Assembly (NCBI RefSeq): GCF_014647875.1
Contig: NZ_BMQA01000012.1
Span: 124,001-188,000, forward strand
From: Streptomyces brasiliensis
Lineage (GTDB): Bacteria; Actinomycetota; Actinomycetes; Streptomycetales; Streptomycetaceae
Reading direction: 5' to 3'
Length of the DNA: 64,000 nucleotides
Positions 1-8,626 of this stretch are shown here, one piece after another. A program made the position numbers and the translations under genes. Within the stretch, counting starts at the first letter, position 1, and each line of letters starts with the position of its first letter. Under the pieces are notes generated by a model. It had not been told where the DNA came from. It saw only the letters and a list, made by a program, of their open reading frames with translations, and searched no databases.

Positions 1-222
1 TTCGTCGGCTTCGGTGACCCCGGCAGCCGCCAGTTCGAGTTCCTGCGCAAGCTCGACGACCTCGCGGTGCCGGGCAAGCGGGCCGTCGACAACGCCGGCT
101 TCTTCCACGCGGGCCGGGACCCGCGCAAGGTGTCCGACGCGGAGCTGTACGACCGTCTCGTGGGCGAGTTCCCGCAGTGGCTGGCGGCAGCGCGGGCACA
201 GGGGATCGTGCGGACGGCCTGA
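1..222 (+). CDS. C-terminal end of a vWA/TerF-like domain protein (partial)
   Basis: The frame is open from base 1 to a TGA at 220-222, so only the last 73 residues lie in the window. The readable tail contains FVGFGDP, a stretch about a single remaining mismatch-free LDDL segment, VDNAGFF and ELYDRL-GEFPQWL followed by an AARAQGI end. This pattern resembles the C-terminus of the TerF-type von Willebrand A proteins of tellurium-resistance-like (Ter) systems, cytoplasmic proteins thought to bind metal ions and partner proteins. The metal-binding MIDAS residues would lie upstream, outside the window, so the assignment rests on tail similarity only. It is followed after 74 bases by the cytochrome b gene on the same strand, with no evidence of functional linkage. 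Confidence 0.65.
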   Translation, partial: FVGFGDPGSRQFEFLRKLDDLAVPGKRAVDNAGFFHAGRDPRKVSDAELYDRLVGEFPQWLAAARAQGIVRTA

Positions 223-296
223 GCCGCCGCGTTCGCACCGTTGGCTTGGCCGCGCCGCCGTGCCACCCTGAGGGTGATCCGGTGGGGAGGCGGCGC

Positions 297-1949
297 ATGA
301 CGGACGGTGCACGATCGGTGAACGGCACGCGGAACGCGGCGCGCGAGGGCGGCCCCGGCAAGGGCGAGAAGCTCGCCGACTGGGCCGACGGACGGCTCGG
401 GCTCTATGCGCTGGCCAAGGCCAACATGCGCAAGGTGTTCCCGGACCACTGGTCCTTCATGCTGGGCGAGATCTGCCTCTACAGCTTCCTCATCCTGATC
501 CTCACCGGCATCTACCTCACGCTCTTCTTCGAGCCGAGCGGCGCCGAGGTCGTCTACGGCGGCTCGTACGCCCCGCTCAACGGCATCGTCATGACCAAGG
601 CGTACGAGTCGACCCTGCACATCAGCTTCGACGTGCGCGGCGGTCTGCTGATCCGGCAGATCCATCACTGGGCCGCGCTGGTCTTCGTCGCCGGAATGCT
701 CATCCACATGATGCGGGTGTTCTTCACCGGCGCGTTCCGCAAGCCCCGCGAGGTCAACTGGGTGTTCGGCTGGACCCTGTTGTTCCTCGGCATCATCACC
801 GGGCTGACCGGCTACTCCCTCCCCGACGACCTGCTCTCCGGCACCGGCATCAGGTTCGCCGACGGCGCGATCCTCTCGATCCCGATCGTCGGGACGTATC
901 TGTCGATGTTCCTGTTCGGCGGGGAGTTCCCGGGCCACGACATCATCTCGCGGCTCTTCCCGGTCCACGTCCTGCTGCTGCCCGGGATCATGCTGGGCCT
1001 GGTGGTCGCCCATCTGATCCTGGTCTTCTACCACAAGCACACCCAGTACCCCGGGCCCGGCCGCGACCAGAAGAGCGTGGTCGGCATGCCCTTCCTGCCG
1101 GTCTACATGGCCAAGGCAGGCGGTTTCTTCTTCCTCACCTTCGGTGTGCTCGCGATGATCGGCGGGATCGCCAGCATCAACCCCGTGTGGGCCTTCGGAC
1201 CGTACCGGCCGGACCTGGTGACGACGGGCGCGCAGCCCGACTGGTACCTCGGCTTCTCCGAGGGCCTGATCCGGGTGATGCCGGGATGGGAGATCAACGC
1301 CTGGGGCCACACGCTGGAGTTGGGCGTCCTCATCCCCTTCTCGCTCTTCCCGCTGATCATGCTCGCCATCGGCGTCTACCCCTTCGTCGAGGCGTGGGTG
1401 ACCCGCGACAAACGCGAGCACCACATCCTCGACCGGCCGCGCAACGCGCCCGTGCGCACCGGCCTGGGCGTGGCCTGGCTGAGCCTGTACGGTGTGCTGC
1501 TGATCGGCGGCGGCAACGACATCGTGGCCACGCATCTGCACCTCTCCATCAATGTGATCACCTGGTTCGTACGGATCTCCGTGTTCGTCGTCCCGGTCCT
1601 CGCCTTCGTGGTGACCAAGCGGATCTGCCTGGGACTGCAGCGCCGGGACCGGGACAAGGTGCTGCACGGCAGGGAGACCGGCACCATCAAGCGGCTGCCG
1701 GACGGTGAGTACGTCGAGGTCCACGAACCCCTCGCGCAGGCCCAGTTGCACACGCTCACCCAGCACGAGCAGAACCCGCCGTACGAGATAGGCCCGCGCG
1801 AGGACGCGGGCGGGGTACGGCGCCCGGTCACCGTCTCGCAGCGAGTGCGCGCCCAGTTGGCCCGGGTGATGTACGGACCCGAGTCGCACATCCCGAAGCC
1901 GACCCGCGAGGAGTACCAGGAACTCACCAGCGGCGACCACCACCACTGA
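297..1949 (+). CDS. Cytochrome bc1-type cytochrome b subunit (QcrB paralogue), isolated gene
   Basis: This encodes a 550-residue polytopic membrane protein of the actinobacterial QcrB family, which carries two b hemes and oxidises menaquinol in the bc1-aa3 supercomplex. The haem-ligand helices are visible: a HHWAALVF...LIHMMRVF segment with histidines 14 residues apart and an FPVHVLLL...VAHLILVF segment with histidines 15 apart. The quinol-site PDWY motif follows in QPDWYLGFSEGL. The ATG at 297 sits behind a GGGGAGG ribosome binding site. The canonical gene lies in a qcrCAB operon, but neither the Rieske protein (qcrA) nor the dihaem cytochrome c (qcrC) is next to this copy, so it is probably a second paralogue used under particular conditions. 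Its 3' end overlaps the remnant gene on the other strand. Confidence 0.93.
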   Translation: MTDGARSVNGTRNAAREGGPGKGEKLADWADGRLGLYALAKANMRKVFPDHWSFMLGEICLYSFLILILTGIYLTLFFEPSGAEVVYGGSYAPLNGIVMTKAYESTLHISFDVRGGLLIRQIHHWAALVFVAGMLIHMMRVFFTGAFRKPREVNWVFGWTLLFLGIITGLTGYSLPDDLLSGTGIRFADGAILSIPIVGTYLSMFLFGGEFPGHDIISRLFPVHVLLLPGIMLGLVVAHLILVFYHKHTQYPGPGRDQKSVVGMPFLPVYMAKAGGFFFLTFGVLAMIGGIASINPVWAFGPYRPDLVTTGAQPDWYLGFSEGLIRVMPGWEINAWGHTLELGVLIPFSLFPLIMLAIGVYPFVEAWVTRDKREHHILDRPRNAPVRTGLGVAWLSLYGVLLIGGGNDIVATHLHLSINVITWFVRISVFVVPVLAFVVTKRICLGLQRRDRDKVLHGRETGTIKRLPDGEYVEVHEPLAQAQLHTLTQHEQNPPYEIGPREDAGGVRRPVTVSQRVRAQLARVMYGPESHIPKPTREEYQELTSGDHHH

Positions 1950-2514
1950 CAGCACCGGCGAGGACGGTGTCCCGGCACTCCTCGGGGCTGCCCCACGCCG
2001 TGCGCAGGGCGCGGGCCTTGGTCAGCCACAGGGACAGGTCGTACTCCGCCGTGTAACCGATCGCGCCGTGCAGTTGAAGCGCTGTACGGGCCGTCCCGTA
2101 CGCCGCCTCGCACGCGCGCAGCTTGGCCGCGGCCACGTCCGCCCGGGTTGTCGTCAGCGCGGCGCCGAAGAGCAGGGGGCGGGCGAACTCCAGGGCGATC
2201 TTCGCATCGGCGAGCCGGTGTTTCACCGCCTGGAACGAGCCTGTGGGGACGCCGAACTGGATGCGCTGCTTGACGTACGAGACGGTCCGGTCGAGCAGGG
2301 CGAGCCCGACGCCGAGCGCCTGGGCGGCGGTGACCAGGCGGGCCAGGGTGAGGGCGTGCTCGACGGGCGGGCCGGAGGTGAGCAGCTCACCGCCGGGGGA
2401 GAAGGGGATGAGGCGGCGAGCCGGGTCGAGGGAGGGGCGGACAGGGTTCGGGCCGAGGGCGGCCGGATCACCGTCATGGAGGGCCGGCGCCCCGGCCCCA
2501 CCGCGCGGAAGGGC
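1924..2514 (-). pseudogene. Acyl-CoA dehydrogenase remnant (C-terminal half)
   Basis: Read on the minus strand, the frame from an in-frame stop at 2515-2517 to the TGA at 1924-1926 encodes about 196 residues. They match the C-terminal helical domain of an acyl-CoA dehydrogenase: RIQFGVPTGSFQAVKH is the conserved flavoprotein segment and ALQLHGAIGYTAEYDL is the late conserved motif. The N-terminal domain and most of the FAD/substrate domain are missing. No ATG, GTG or TTG occurs in this frame upstream of the GTG at 2224-2226, which lies inside the domain. The frame abuts the end of the metallopeptidase gene. I infer a 5'-truncated, non-functional gene; a short expressed fragment starting at 2226 cannot be excluded but would lack an active site. 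Confidence 0.75.
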
Positions 2515-2606
2515 TCAGGCCGTACACCGGCCGGGGCGGGGGAGACGGCCCTGAAGCTGCTGGCGGAGGCGGAGCCGCCGGGGCGGTGTACGGCGCGTCA
2601 TGGCTG

Positions 2607-3488
2607 TCACGTGTCGCACTCCAGCACCGTCCGGCACAGGCTGCAGCGCGCCCGTATCCGCCCCTTCACCGGCACCCTGATCCGCTGGTGGCAGGTGGGG
2701 CAAGGGAAGGAGACGCGCAGGTGGCCCACGCCGTCCGGGGTGAAGGTGTAGGGGACACCGGGCTGCGGGCCGGGTGCGTGCCGGCGGTCGCGGGCGTAGC
2801 GGCGGCGGCCCACCCAGCCCGCGGCGGTCAACGGCGGCTGCTGCTCGTCTTGGTGTGCCTGGGCCATGCCCTTGACGTACGCCGTGTACGCCTGCGGGCT
2901 GGTGAACCACACCGACGGGTCCTCGCCGAAGACCAGTGAGCGCTTCGCCAGGACGTAACCGAACTCCTCCGGGGTGAGATAGCCGAGCTTCTGCGACGAC
3001 ACCGTGTCCTCGCGGTAGGCGTCCAGCAGGAGCCAGCCCGCGCCCAGATACGTCGTCGCCGTGTCCGTGAGGATCTCGTTCTCCGCCGTGGTCGGGAAGG
3101 ACAGGTCAAGACGGTGCAGGTAGACGTGCATCACCTCGTGCGCCAGCGCCGCGCCGATGTCCCGGCGGTGTGTGCGGAACCGGTCGTTCAGCTCGACGAA
3201 GTACTCGGGGCCCGCCGTGAGTTCGACGTTCGCCGCGTGCGTCATCTCCCGGAAGCTGACGATCAGGCGGGCGTCCGGCAGCCGGAAGTGCCGCACGATC
3301 TCGCGGGCCACCCGCTGCGCCCCCAGATACAGGTCGTCGGTGTCGCAGAACGCCACGTCGGCAGGGGCCACGCTGGCGGAGAAGGTCTGGATCGTGTCGT
3401 ACGAGAGGCGTCGGTACAGCGCGGTGACGGCGGCGCGCACCGTCTCCAGATGCGGGAAGCCGTGCTCGACAGGTCCGCCGTTCGCCAC
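2607..3488 (-). CDS. Putative zinc metallopeptidase with C-terminal zinc ribbon
   Basis: The product is a 293-residue soluble protein with no signal peptide. Residues 117-121 form a classical HEVMH zinc-binding motif within LAHEVMHVYLH, and a candidate third ligand lies in ENEILTD (Glu138). The C-terminus carries four cysteines spaced as in a rubredoxin-like zinc ribbon (C263-x2-C266 and C282-x2-C285), preceded by an Arg-rich linker. I recognise it as a conserved streptomycete hypothetical protein but not as a member of a characterised peptidase clan; neither substrate nor pathway can be given. It lies between two decayed genes, and is itself intact over its full length. The start chosen is the ATG at 3486-3488. 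Confidence 0.75.
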   Translation of the reverse strand: MANGGPVEHGFPHLETVRAAVTALYRRLSYDTIQTFSASVAPADVAFCDTDDLYLGAQRVAREIVRHFRLPDARLIVSFREMTHAANVELTAGPEYFVELNDRFRTHRRDIGAALAHEVMHVYLHRLDLSFPTTAENEILTDTATTYLGAGWLLLDAYREDTVSSQKLGYLTPEEFGYVLAKRSLVFGEDPSVWFTSPQAYTAYVKGMAQAHQDEQQPPLTAAGWVGRRRYARDRRHAPGPQPGVPYTFTPDGVGHLRVSFPCPTCHQRIRVPVKGRIRARCSLCRTVLECDT

Positions 3489-3640
3489 GCCCGTACCCCC
3501 AAAGACGCCCTGGACTCCTCATCCACTCTAGGCGGGTGTGGGCGGATTTTCGTCGGCCGAAGGACGGTCCGAGGACGGTCGGAGCCCGGGACGCGCCCGC
3601 TCCGGCCTCGGTCCCCAGCCGCTCCGGCTCCGGTCCGACG

Positions 3641-4224
3641 TACACCGAACTCGGCTACATCGAACCCGAGGAGCCCGTCGTGCCCCTCGCGGACGCCACC
3701 GGACCCCGGACCGTCGTCGCCCGCATCGCGCGCGCCGCACGCCCCGGCAACCCCCTGCTCGAAGTGGAGACCGGCGCCGCCGTCCACGAACTCCTCGTCG
3801 CCCTGCGCCGCGCCCGTGCCGATCTCGCCCCGGACGGCGAGCAGGTGCTGCAGGCCCTCTGGCCCGCGACGCCTGCAGGGCGATGTCCGTCGCCGACCAC
3901 GCCGCCCGGCACGGCATGACCCCCGCCGAACTGCGCGCCGCCGTCCGCCGGGCCGCCGGCTGCAGCCCCAAGGACTATCTGCTCGGCATCCGCCTGGGCC
4001 GCGCCAAGGAACTCCTCGCGGCCACCGAACTGTCCGTCGCCGCCGTGGCCCGGCGCGTCGGCTACGACGACCCCGCCTGCTTCTCCCGCCTGTTCACCCG
4101 CCGCGTCGGCATGGCGCCCGTCCGCTTCCGCGCCCAGCAGGGCCGCTCCGTCCCCGGGGGCTGGAGCGACCAGGTGCCCGACCCCGACGATCCGCCGGTG
4201 ATCGAGGTCCCGCACGCCCCGTAG
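3641..4224 (+). pseudogene. AraC-family regulator, truncated and frameshifted
   Basis: The C-terminal part (about 3880-4224, frame 1) is a recognisable AraC double helix-turn-helix domain: DYLLGIRLGRAKELLAAT, then VAAVARRVGYDDPACFSRLF and a VGMAPVRFR end. The segment in front (3641-3865) is coding-like only in frame 2, where it reads as the end of the cupin-type sensing domain and linker (ELGYIEPEEP, RTVVARIARAA, LLEVETGAAVHELL). The two halves therefore need a frameshift near 3862-3880 to join, and the first 100 or so residues of the sensing domain are missing upstream. I infer a pseudogene; the isolated DNA-binding part could still be translated from an internal start such as the ATG at 3882. 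It sits just upstream of aroQ. Confidence 0.75.
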
Positions 4225-4235
4225 GGTTGACGTCC

Positions 4236-4586
4236 ATGACCACCAGCAACACCGGTACCGGTGACGTCGAACCCGCCGTGCGGGAGGAACTCGCCCGGCT
4301 GCGCGACAGCATCGACAACATCGACGCGGCCGTCGTCCACATGCTCGCCGAGCGCTTCAAGTGCACCCAGCAGGTCGGCCGGCTCAAGGCCGTCCACCAG
4401 CTGCCACCCGCCGACCCGGCCCGGGAGGCGCGGCAGATCGCCCGGCTGCGCGGCCTCGCCGAGAGCGCCAAACTCGACCCGGCATTCGCTGAGAAATTCC
4501 TCAATTTCATCATCGCCGAGGTGATCAGGCACCACGAGCGCATCGCCGGGGACACGCTTGACGGTCAGCCGCCGCGGGGCGACTGA
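4236..4586 (+). CDS. aroQ: Chorismate mutase (AroQ type)
   Basis: This 116-residue protein is an all-helical AroQ-class chorismate mutase, which converts chorismate to prephenate at the entry to phenylalanine and tyrosine synthesis in the cytoplasm. The diagnostic pattern is present in order: LRDSIDNIDAAVVHMLAERF for helix 1 with its active-site arginine, QVGRLKA with the conserved lysine, DPAREARQIARLR, and a terminal helix FAEKFLNFIIAEVIRHHERIA. The start at 4236 follows a TAGGG-containing segment shortly behind the AraC remnant. It is a stand-alone monofunctional enzyme with no fused dehydratase or dehydrogenase domain and no signal peptide, so it is the cytoplasmic rather than exported type. 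Confidence 0.92.
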   Translation: MTTSNTGTGDVEPAVREELARLRDSIDNIDAAVVHMLAERFKCTQQVGRLKAVHQLPPADPAREARQIARLRGLAESAKLDPAFAEKFLNFIIAEVIRHHERIAGDTLDGQPPRGD

Positions 4587-4724
4587 CCTCGGCCGAAGCG
4601 GACGGGGGGTGACACGGGAGCTGCGGCTGTGCATGCTGCGACGTGCACTCCTCGTCATCCGGTGAGCACTCCGTGTCAGTGCGGGGTCGTAAGATGGTCG
4701 TCCACGTGGGAGGGACGTCGTGCC

Positions 4725-5258
4725 GTGCCCTCGGATGCCGTGATCCTCATCGTCGACGACCACAAGAACACCCTGTACGCGCTGGAGAGCGCCCTCGCCC
4801 CGCTGGGCTACCGGCTCGCCCGTGCCACCAGCGACGACGAGGCGCTCAAGCAGATCCTGCGCGGCCAGGTCGGCCTCCTGCTGCTCGACGTGCGCGTGCC
4901 CGGCGCCGCCGGCCTGGACGTGGTGCGCTACATGCGCCGCCTGGAGCAGACCCAGCACATCCCCGTCATCCTGCTCACCGGCTTCGGCCCCGATCACGAA
5001 CTGACCTCCGCCGCGTTCGGCCTGGGCGTCGCCGACCTCGTCCTCAAACCCGTCGACCCCTGGGCCCTGCGCACCAAGGTCCGCTATCTGTACGACACCT
5101 ACCAGCGTCTGCTCGCCCTGGAGCGGGAGCTGCGCGCGCTGCGCGCCCCCGCCGCGGCCGCCACCGGCGGCAAGGACCTCGACCACGACACCCCCGAGGC
5201 GCTCGTCCCGCCCCAGCGGGACCTCCACCGCACCGCCCCCGCGCAGGACCGGACATAA
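4725..5258 (+). CDS. Single-domain response regulator with C-terminal coiled coil
   Basis: The 177-residue product has a CheY-like receiver domain and no DNA-binding domain. The acidic pocket is DD at residues 11-12, the phosphoacceptor is Asp55 in LLLLDVRVPG, the switch threonine is in LLTGF (residue 85) and the conserved lysine is Lys108 in LVLKPV. Residues 120-145 (YLYDTYQRLLALERELRAL) look like a short coiled coil, followed by a low-complexity tail. I chose the GTG at 4725 because GGGAGGG lies at a suitable distance and the receiver domain begins at once. Output must be through protein contact, for example to a phosphatase or kinase encoded elsewhere; no sensor kinase gene is adjacent. 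Confidence 0.85.
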   Translation: MPSDAVILIVDDHKNTLYALESALAPLGYRLARATSDDEALKQILRGQVGLLLLDVRVPGAAGLDVVRYMRRLEQTQHIPVILLTGFGPDHELTSAAFGLGVADLVLKPVDPWALRTKVRYLYDTYQRLLALERELRALRAPAAAATGGKDLDHDTPEALVPPQRDLHRTAPAQDRT

Positions 5259-5314
5259 GCCGTGTACCGCTCCGCCTCTGTGCGCTGTCGGCAGCATCGG
5301 GCAGCATGGCCTGC

Positions 5315-7795
5315 ATGTCCGTACTGACGCGCGACGAAGCGCAGCTGAGAGCAGAGTTCCTCGACGTTCACCGCTACACGATCGACCTCGATCTGACGAC
5401 CGGGGACGACACCTTCGACTCCCGCACGGTGATCAGGTTCACCGCGCGGGCCGCCGGGGACACCTTCGTCGAGGTCAAGCCCGCCGAGCTGCGCTCCGTC
5501 ACCCTCGACGGACAGCCCCTCGACCCGGAGAGCCTGGACCAGGACCGGGTGCCCCTGAAGAACCTCACCGCCGGCGAGCACGAGCTGCGCGTCGACGCGC
5601 GGATGAGGTTCTCCCGCACCGGCGAGGGCGTGCACCGCTTCACCGACCCCACCGACGGCGAGACGTACGTCTACACCCAGCTGTTCATGGACGACGTACA
5701 GCGGGTCTTCGCCGCCTTCGACCAGCCCGACCTGAAGGCCGTCTTCGACCTGTCCGTCCAGGCTCCCGAGGGCTGGACCGTTCTGGCCAACAGCATCACC
5801 GAGCACCTCGGCGAGGGCCGCTGGCAGGCCGCGCCCACCCCGCTGATCTCCACGTACCTCGTCGCCGTCGCCGCGGGCCCCTTCCACTCCGTGCGCACGG
5901 AGCACCGCGGCCTGCCCTTCGGCATCCACTGCCGCCGCTCCCTCGCGCCCCACCTCGACGCCGACGCCGACGAGATCCTCGACGTCACGCGCGCGTGCTT
6001 CGACCGGTACCACGAGAAGTTCGACGAGCCCTACCCCTTCGACTCCTACGACCAGGCCTTCGTCCCCGAGTTCAACGCGGGCGCGATGGAGAACCCCGGA
6101 CTGGTCACCTTCCGGGACGAGTTCGTCTTCCGCTCCGCCGTCACCGACACCGAGCGGCAGACCCGCGCCATGGTCATCGCCCACGAGATGGCCCACATGT
6201 GGTTCGGCGACCTGGTCACCCTCAAGTGGTGGGACGACATCTGGCTCAACGAGTCGTTCGCCGAGTACATGGGCTACCAGACCACCCTCGAGGCCACCCG
6301 CTTCACCGACACCTGGGTCGACTTCGGCGTCGCCCGCAAGGCCTGGGGCTACGACGCCGACCAGCGTCCCTCCACCCACCCCGTCGCCCCCGAGGCCGTC
6401 GACGACACCGCCGCCGCACTGCTCAACTTCGACGGCATCTCCTACGCCAAGGGCGCCTCCGCCCTGCGCCAGCTGGTCGCCTGGCTCGGCGAGAAGGACT
6501 TCCTCGCCGGCATCAACACCCACTTCGCCCGGCACCGGTTCGGCAACGCCACCCTCGCCGACTTCATCGACTCCCTCGCCGCCGCCACCGAACGCGACGT
6601 CCACGCCTGGGCGGACGCCTGGCTGCGCACCACCGGCGTCGACAAGCTCACCCCGGTCGTCACCCCCGACGGCGGCGCCTGCACACTGACCGTCGAGCGC
6701 GCCGGCAGCCGCCCGCACCGCATCACCGCCGGCCTGTACGACCGCGACGTCATCGGCGAGGGCGACCTCACCCTGCGCGAGCGCGTCGACCTCGACATCC
6801 CGCAGACCGAACCGCAGCCCATCGGCAAGCGCCCCGCGCTGGTCCTCCTCAACGACGGCGACCTGACCTACGCCAAGGTCCGCTTCGACGCCGAGTCCTT
6901 CGAGGCGCTCCGCACGGGCCTGTCCGGGCTGCCCGAGCCGCTCACCCGCGCGGTCGTCTGGAACGCGCTCAGGGACGCGGTCCGCGACGGCGAACTCCCG
7001 CCCGCCGCCTACCTGGAGACCGCCCACGACCATCTCCCGCGCGAGACCGACCTCGCGCTCGTCGAGGGCGTGCTGGCCTTCGCCTCGGCCCAGGTCGCCA
7101 ACCGCTACGTCAGGCCCGAGGACCGGCCGGCCGCCCTCGCCACGCTCGGCTCCCTGTGCCGTGACCTCATCCGGCGCACCGAGGACGGCGACAACCCCGG
7201 CCTGCGGCTGATCGCCGTACGCCACTTCATCGACGTCGCCGCCCACCCCGACACCATCGGCGCCTGGCTCGCCGACGGCACCGTGCCGGGCGGCCCGGAG
7301 CTCGACCCCGAGCTGCGCTGGCGTGTCCTCGGACGGCTCGCCGTACTCGGCGCCACCGACGCGGCCGCCGTCGCCGCCGAACTGGAGCGCGACCCGAGCG
7401 CCAGCGGCCAGGAGAACGCCGCCCGCTGCCGCGCCGCACTGCCCGACCCGGAGACCAAGCGGGCCGCCTGGGAGGCGATGTTCACCACGGACGAGCTCTC
7501 GAACTACCTGTTCACGGCCACTGCCCGGGGCTTCTGGCAGCCCGAACAGGCCGATCTGGTCCGGGAGTACGTGCCGCGGTACTACGAGGACGCGGTCGCC
7601 GTCGCCGCCCGCCGCGGCCCCGCCATCGCCTCGGCCGTCGGCCGCTGGGCCTTCCCGGGCCACGCCGTCGACGCACAGAACCTCGCCCTGGGCGAGGCCT
7701 GCCTCCGTGACGCCGACCCGGCCCCGGCGCTGCGCCGCAGACTGGCCGACGAACTGGACGACCTCGCACGGGCGTTGCGGGTGCGGGAGGCGTAG
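5315..7795 (+). CDS. pepN: Aminopeptidase N, M1 family
   Basis: The 826-residue protein is a cytoplasmic zinc aminopeptidase that removes N-terminal residues from peptides. The exopeptidase motif GAMEN lies near residue 256, and the zinc site HEMAHMWFGDLVT begins near residue 290 and is followed by the third ligand in LNESFAEYMG. The protein has the N-terminal beta domain, the thermolysin-like catalytic domain, and the long helical ERAP1-type C-terminal domain typical of actinobacterial PepN, and is of usual length (about 850). An alternative in-frame ATG lies 9 bases upstream at 5306. It is intact and monocistronic-looking, with a hairpin beyond its stop codon and a convergent gene downstream. 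Confidence 0.95.
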   Translation: MSVLTRDEAQLRAEFLDVHRYTIDLDLTTGDDTFDSRTVIRFTARAAGDTFVEVKPAELRSVTLDGQPLDPESLDQDRVPLKNLTAGEHELRVDARMRFSRTGEGVHRFTDPTDGETYVYTQLFMDDVQRVFAAFDQPDLKAVFDLSVQAPEGWTVLANSITEHLGEGRWQAAPTPLISTYLVAVAAGPFHSVRTEHRGLPFGIHCRRSLAPHLDADADEILDVTRACFDRYHEKFDEPYPFDSYDQAFVPEFNAGAMENPGLVTFRDEFVFRSAVTDTERQTRAMVIAHEMAHMWFGDLVTLKWWDDIWLNESFAEYMGYQTTLEATRFTDTWVDFGVARKAWGYDADQRPSTHPVAPEAVDDTAAALLNFDGISYAKGASALRQLVAWLGEKDFLAGINTHFARHRFGNATLADFIDSLAAATERDVHAWADAWLRTTGVDKLTPVVTPDGGACTLTVERAGSRPHRITAGLYDRDVIGEGDLTLRERVDLDIPQTEPQPIGKRPALVLLNDGDLTYAKVRFDAESFEALRTGLSGLPEPLTRAVVWNALRDAVRDGELPPAAYLETAHDHLPRETDLALVEGVLAFASAQVANRYVRPEDRPAALATLGSLCRDLIRRTEDGDNPGLRLIAVRHFIDVAAHPDTIGAWLADGTVPGGPELDPELRWRVLGRLAVLGATDAAAVAAELERDPSASGQENAARCRAALPDPETKRAAWEAMFTTDELSNYLFTATARGFWQPEQADLVREYVPRYYEDAVAVAARRGPAIASAVGRWAFPGHAVDAQNLALGEACLRDADPAPALRRRLADELDDLARALRVREA

Positions 7796-7815
7796 GAGGT
7801 ACGGCTGTGGGGGTC

Positions 7816-7834
7816 GGGGCCGGTCCTCGGCCCC
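7816..7834. terminator. Weak hairpin between convergent genes
   Basis: GGGGCCG, a five-base loop and CGGCCCC form a perfect 7-bp stem between pepN and the convergent acetyltransferase gene. There is no T-run, which is common for Streptomyces terminators, so the role is inferred from position. Confidence 0.4.
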
Positions 7835-7865
7835 ACCGCTCACCGTCCGGCGACGGGGACGACCC

Positions 7866-8444
7866 TCAGCCCCACCGCCCCCCACCACGCCGCAACTCCG
7901 CGCGCCGTACCGCCTCTTCACGCGGCCCCGGCCGCCGGTTGCCCACCGCCTCGCCCACGGCCTCCCCGGCCCCGAGGTCGAAGCCCAGCCTCTCCAGGAA
8001 GCGTTCGCCCGGCCGCCAACCCGGTGGGACGGTCGCCCTGACCAGGGAGAAGCCCTCCGCACGCGCCAGCAGGGTCTCCGCCAGCGCCCGGCCCAGCCCC
8101 AGCCGCCGTGCGGACGGTGCCAGCAGGAACAGGCCCACCGAGACCGCACCCGGCGCCGGATGATCCCGTACCGCGTCCACCAGGCCGAGCAGGGCGTCGT
8201 CGTGCTCCACCACCAGGAGGACCTTGTCGTCCGGTGAAGCGCCCTCGGGCAGCGCGTAGAACAGGCTCTGGACGTCGCCCGGGCCGGACGGCAGGCCCGT
8301 CGCCGCCACGAACCAGTCCTCGCAGGCCTGGAAGAGCTCCAGCAGGCGTGCCTCGTCGCCGGGGCCGGGCTCGCGGACCAGCAGCGGTCCACCGGGCACG
8401 GCGGGGGAGGAGCCGGGCACGTCGAGGGAGAAAGCGTCAGCCAT
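7866..8444 (-). CDS. GNAT-family N-acetyltransferase
   Basis: The 192-residue product has the GNAT fold signature: LLVREPGPGDEARLLELF at the start, KVLLVVEHDDALLGLVDAV for the central strands, and the acetyl-CoA pyrophosphate-binding motif in LGLGRALAETLLARA, followed by a FLERLGFDLG end. The acceptor substrate cannot be predicted. The ATG at 8444 is preferred because the frame upstream of it lacks acetyltransferase character and reads low-complexity sequence. The gene is divergent from the siderophore-like pair, sharing a 182-base intergenic region, and its first ORF bases are separated from the tandem repeat at 8555-8589 by about 110 bases. Confidence 0.85.
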   Translation of the reverse strand: MADAFSLDVPGSSPAVPGGPLLVREPGPGDEARLLELFQACEDWFVAATGLPSGPGDVQSLFYALPEGASPDDKVLLVVEHDDALLGLVDAVRDHPAPGAVSVGLFLLAPSARRLGLGRALAETLLARAEGFSLVRATVPPGWRPGERFLERLGFDLGAGEAVGEAVGNRRPGPREEAVRRAELRRGGGRWG

Positions 8445-8554
8445 CCCGGCGACGCTACCGCTCACCCCGCACGGCCCCAACACGTTTTCCCCGCACGGGA
8501 GTACCCACTTTCGGGTTCTGTTCGTTGGACTCTCCGGGCGCGTCGGCCTCCACG

Positions 8555-8589
8555 CGTACAAGCTGGAATCCCGTACACGCTGGAATCCC
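8555..8589. repeat. Tandem 17-bp repeat, candidate operator
   Basis: Two adjacent 17-bp units begin CGTACA and end GCTGGAATCC; they differ at one base (A versus C at position 7). They end 37 bases before the start of the decarboxylase gene. Their phase of roughly one and a half helical turns and promoter-proximal position suggest binding of a regulator, but the sequence is not the iron-box consensus of DmdR/IdeR. Confidence 0.55.
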
Positions 8590-8626
8590 ATGGTTGTCCC
8601 CCCGCTCGCGCTCCGGAGGAGAGCCC

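Noticed and set aside
5099..8392. 1097-codon minus-strand frame opposite pepN
   Set aside because: Its product is low-complexity Val/Gly/Asp sequence with no motifs; the opposite strand carries pepN.
8445..8626. Iron box (DmdR/IdeR) expected upstream of siderophore-type genes
   Set aside because: No sequence resembling the palindromic TTAGG...CCTAA consensus is present; only the 17-bp tandem repeat was found.
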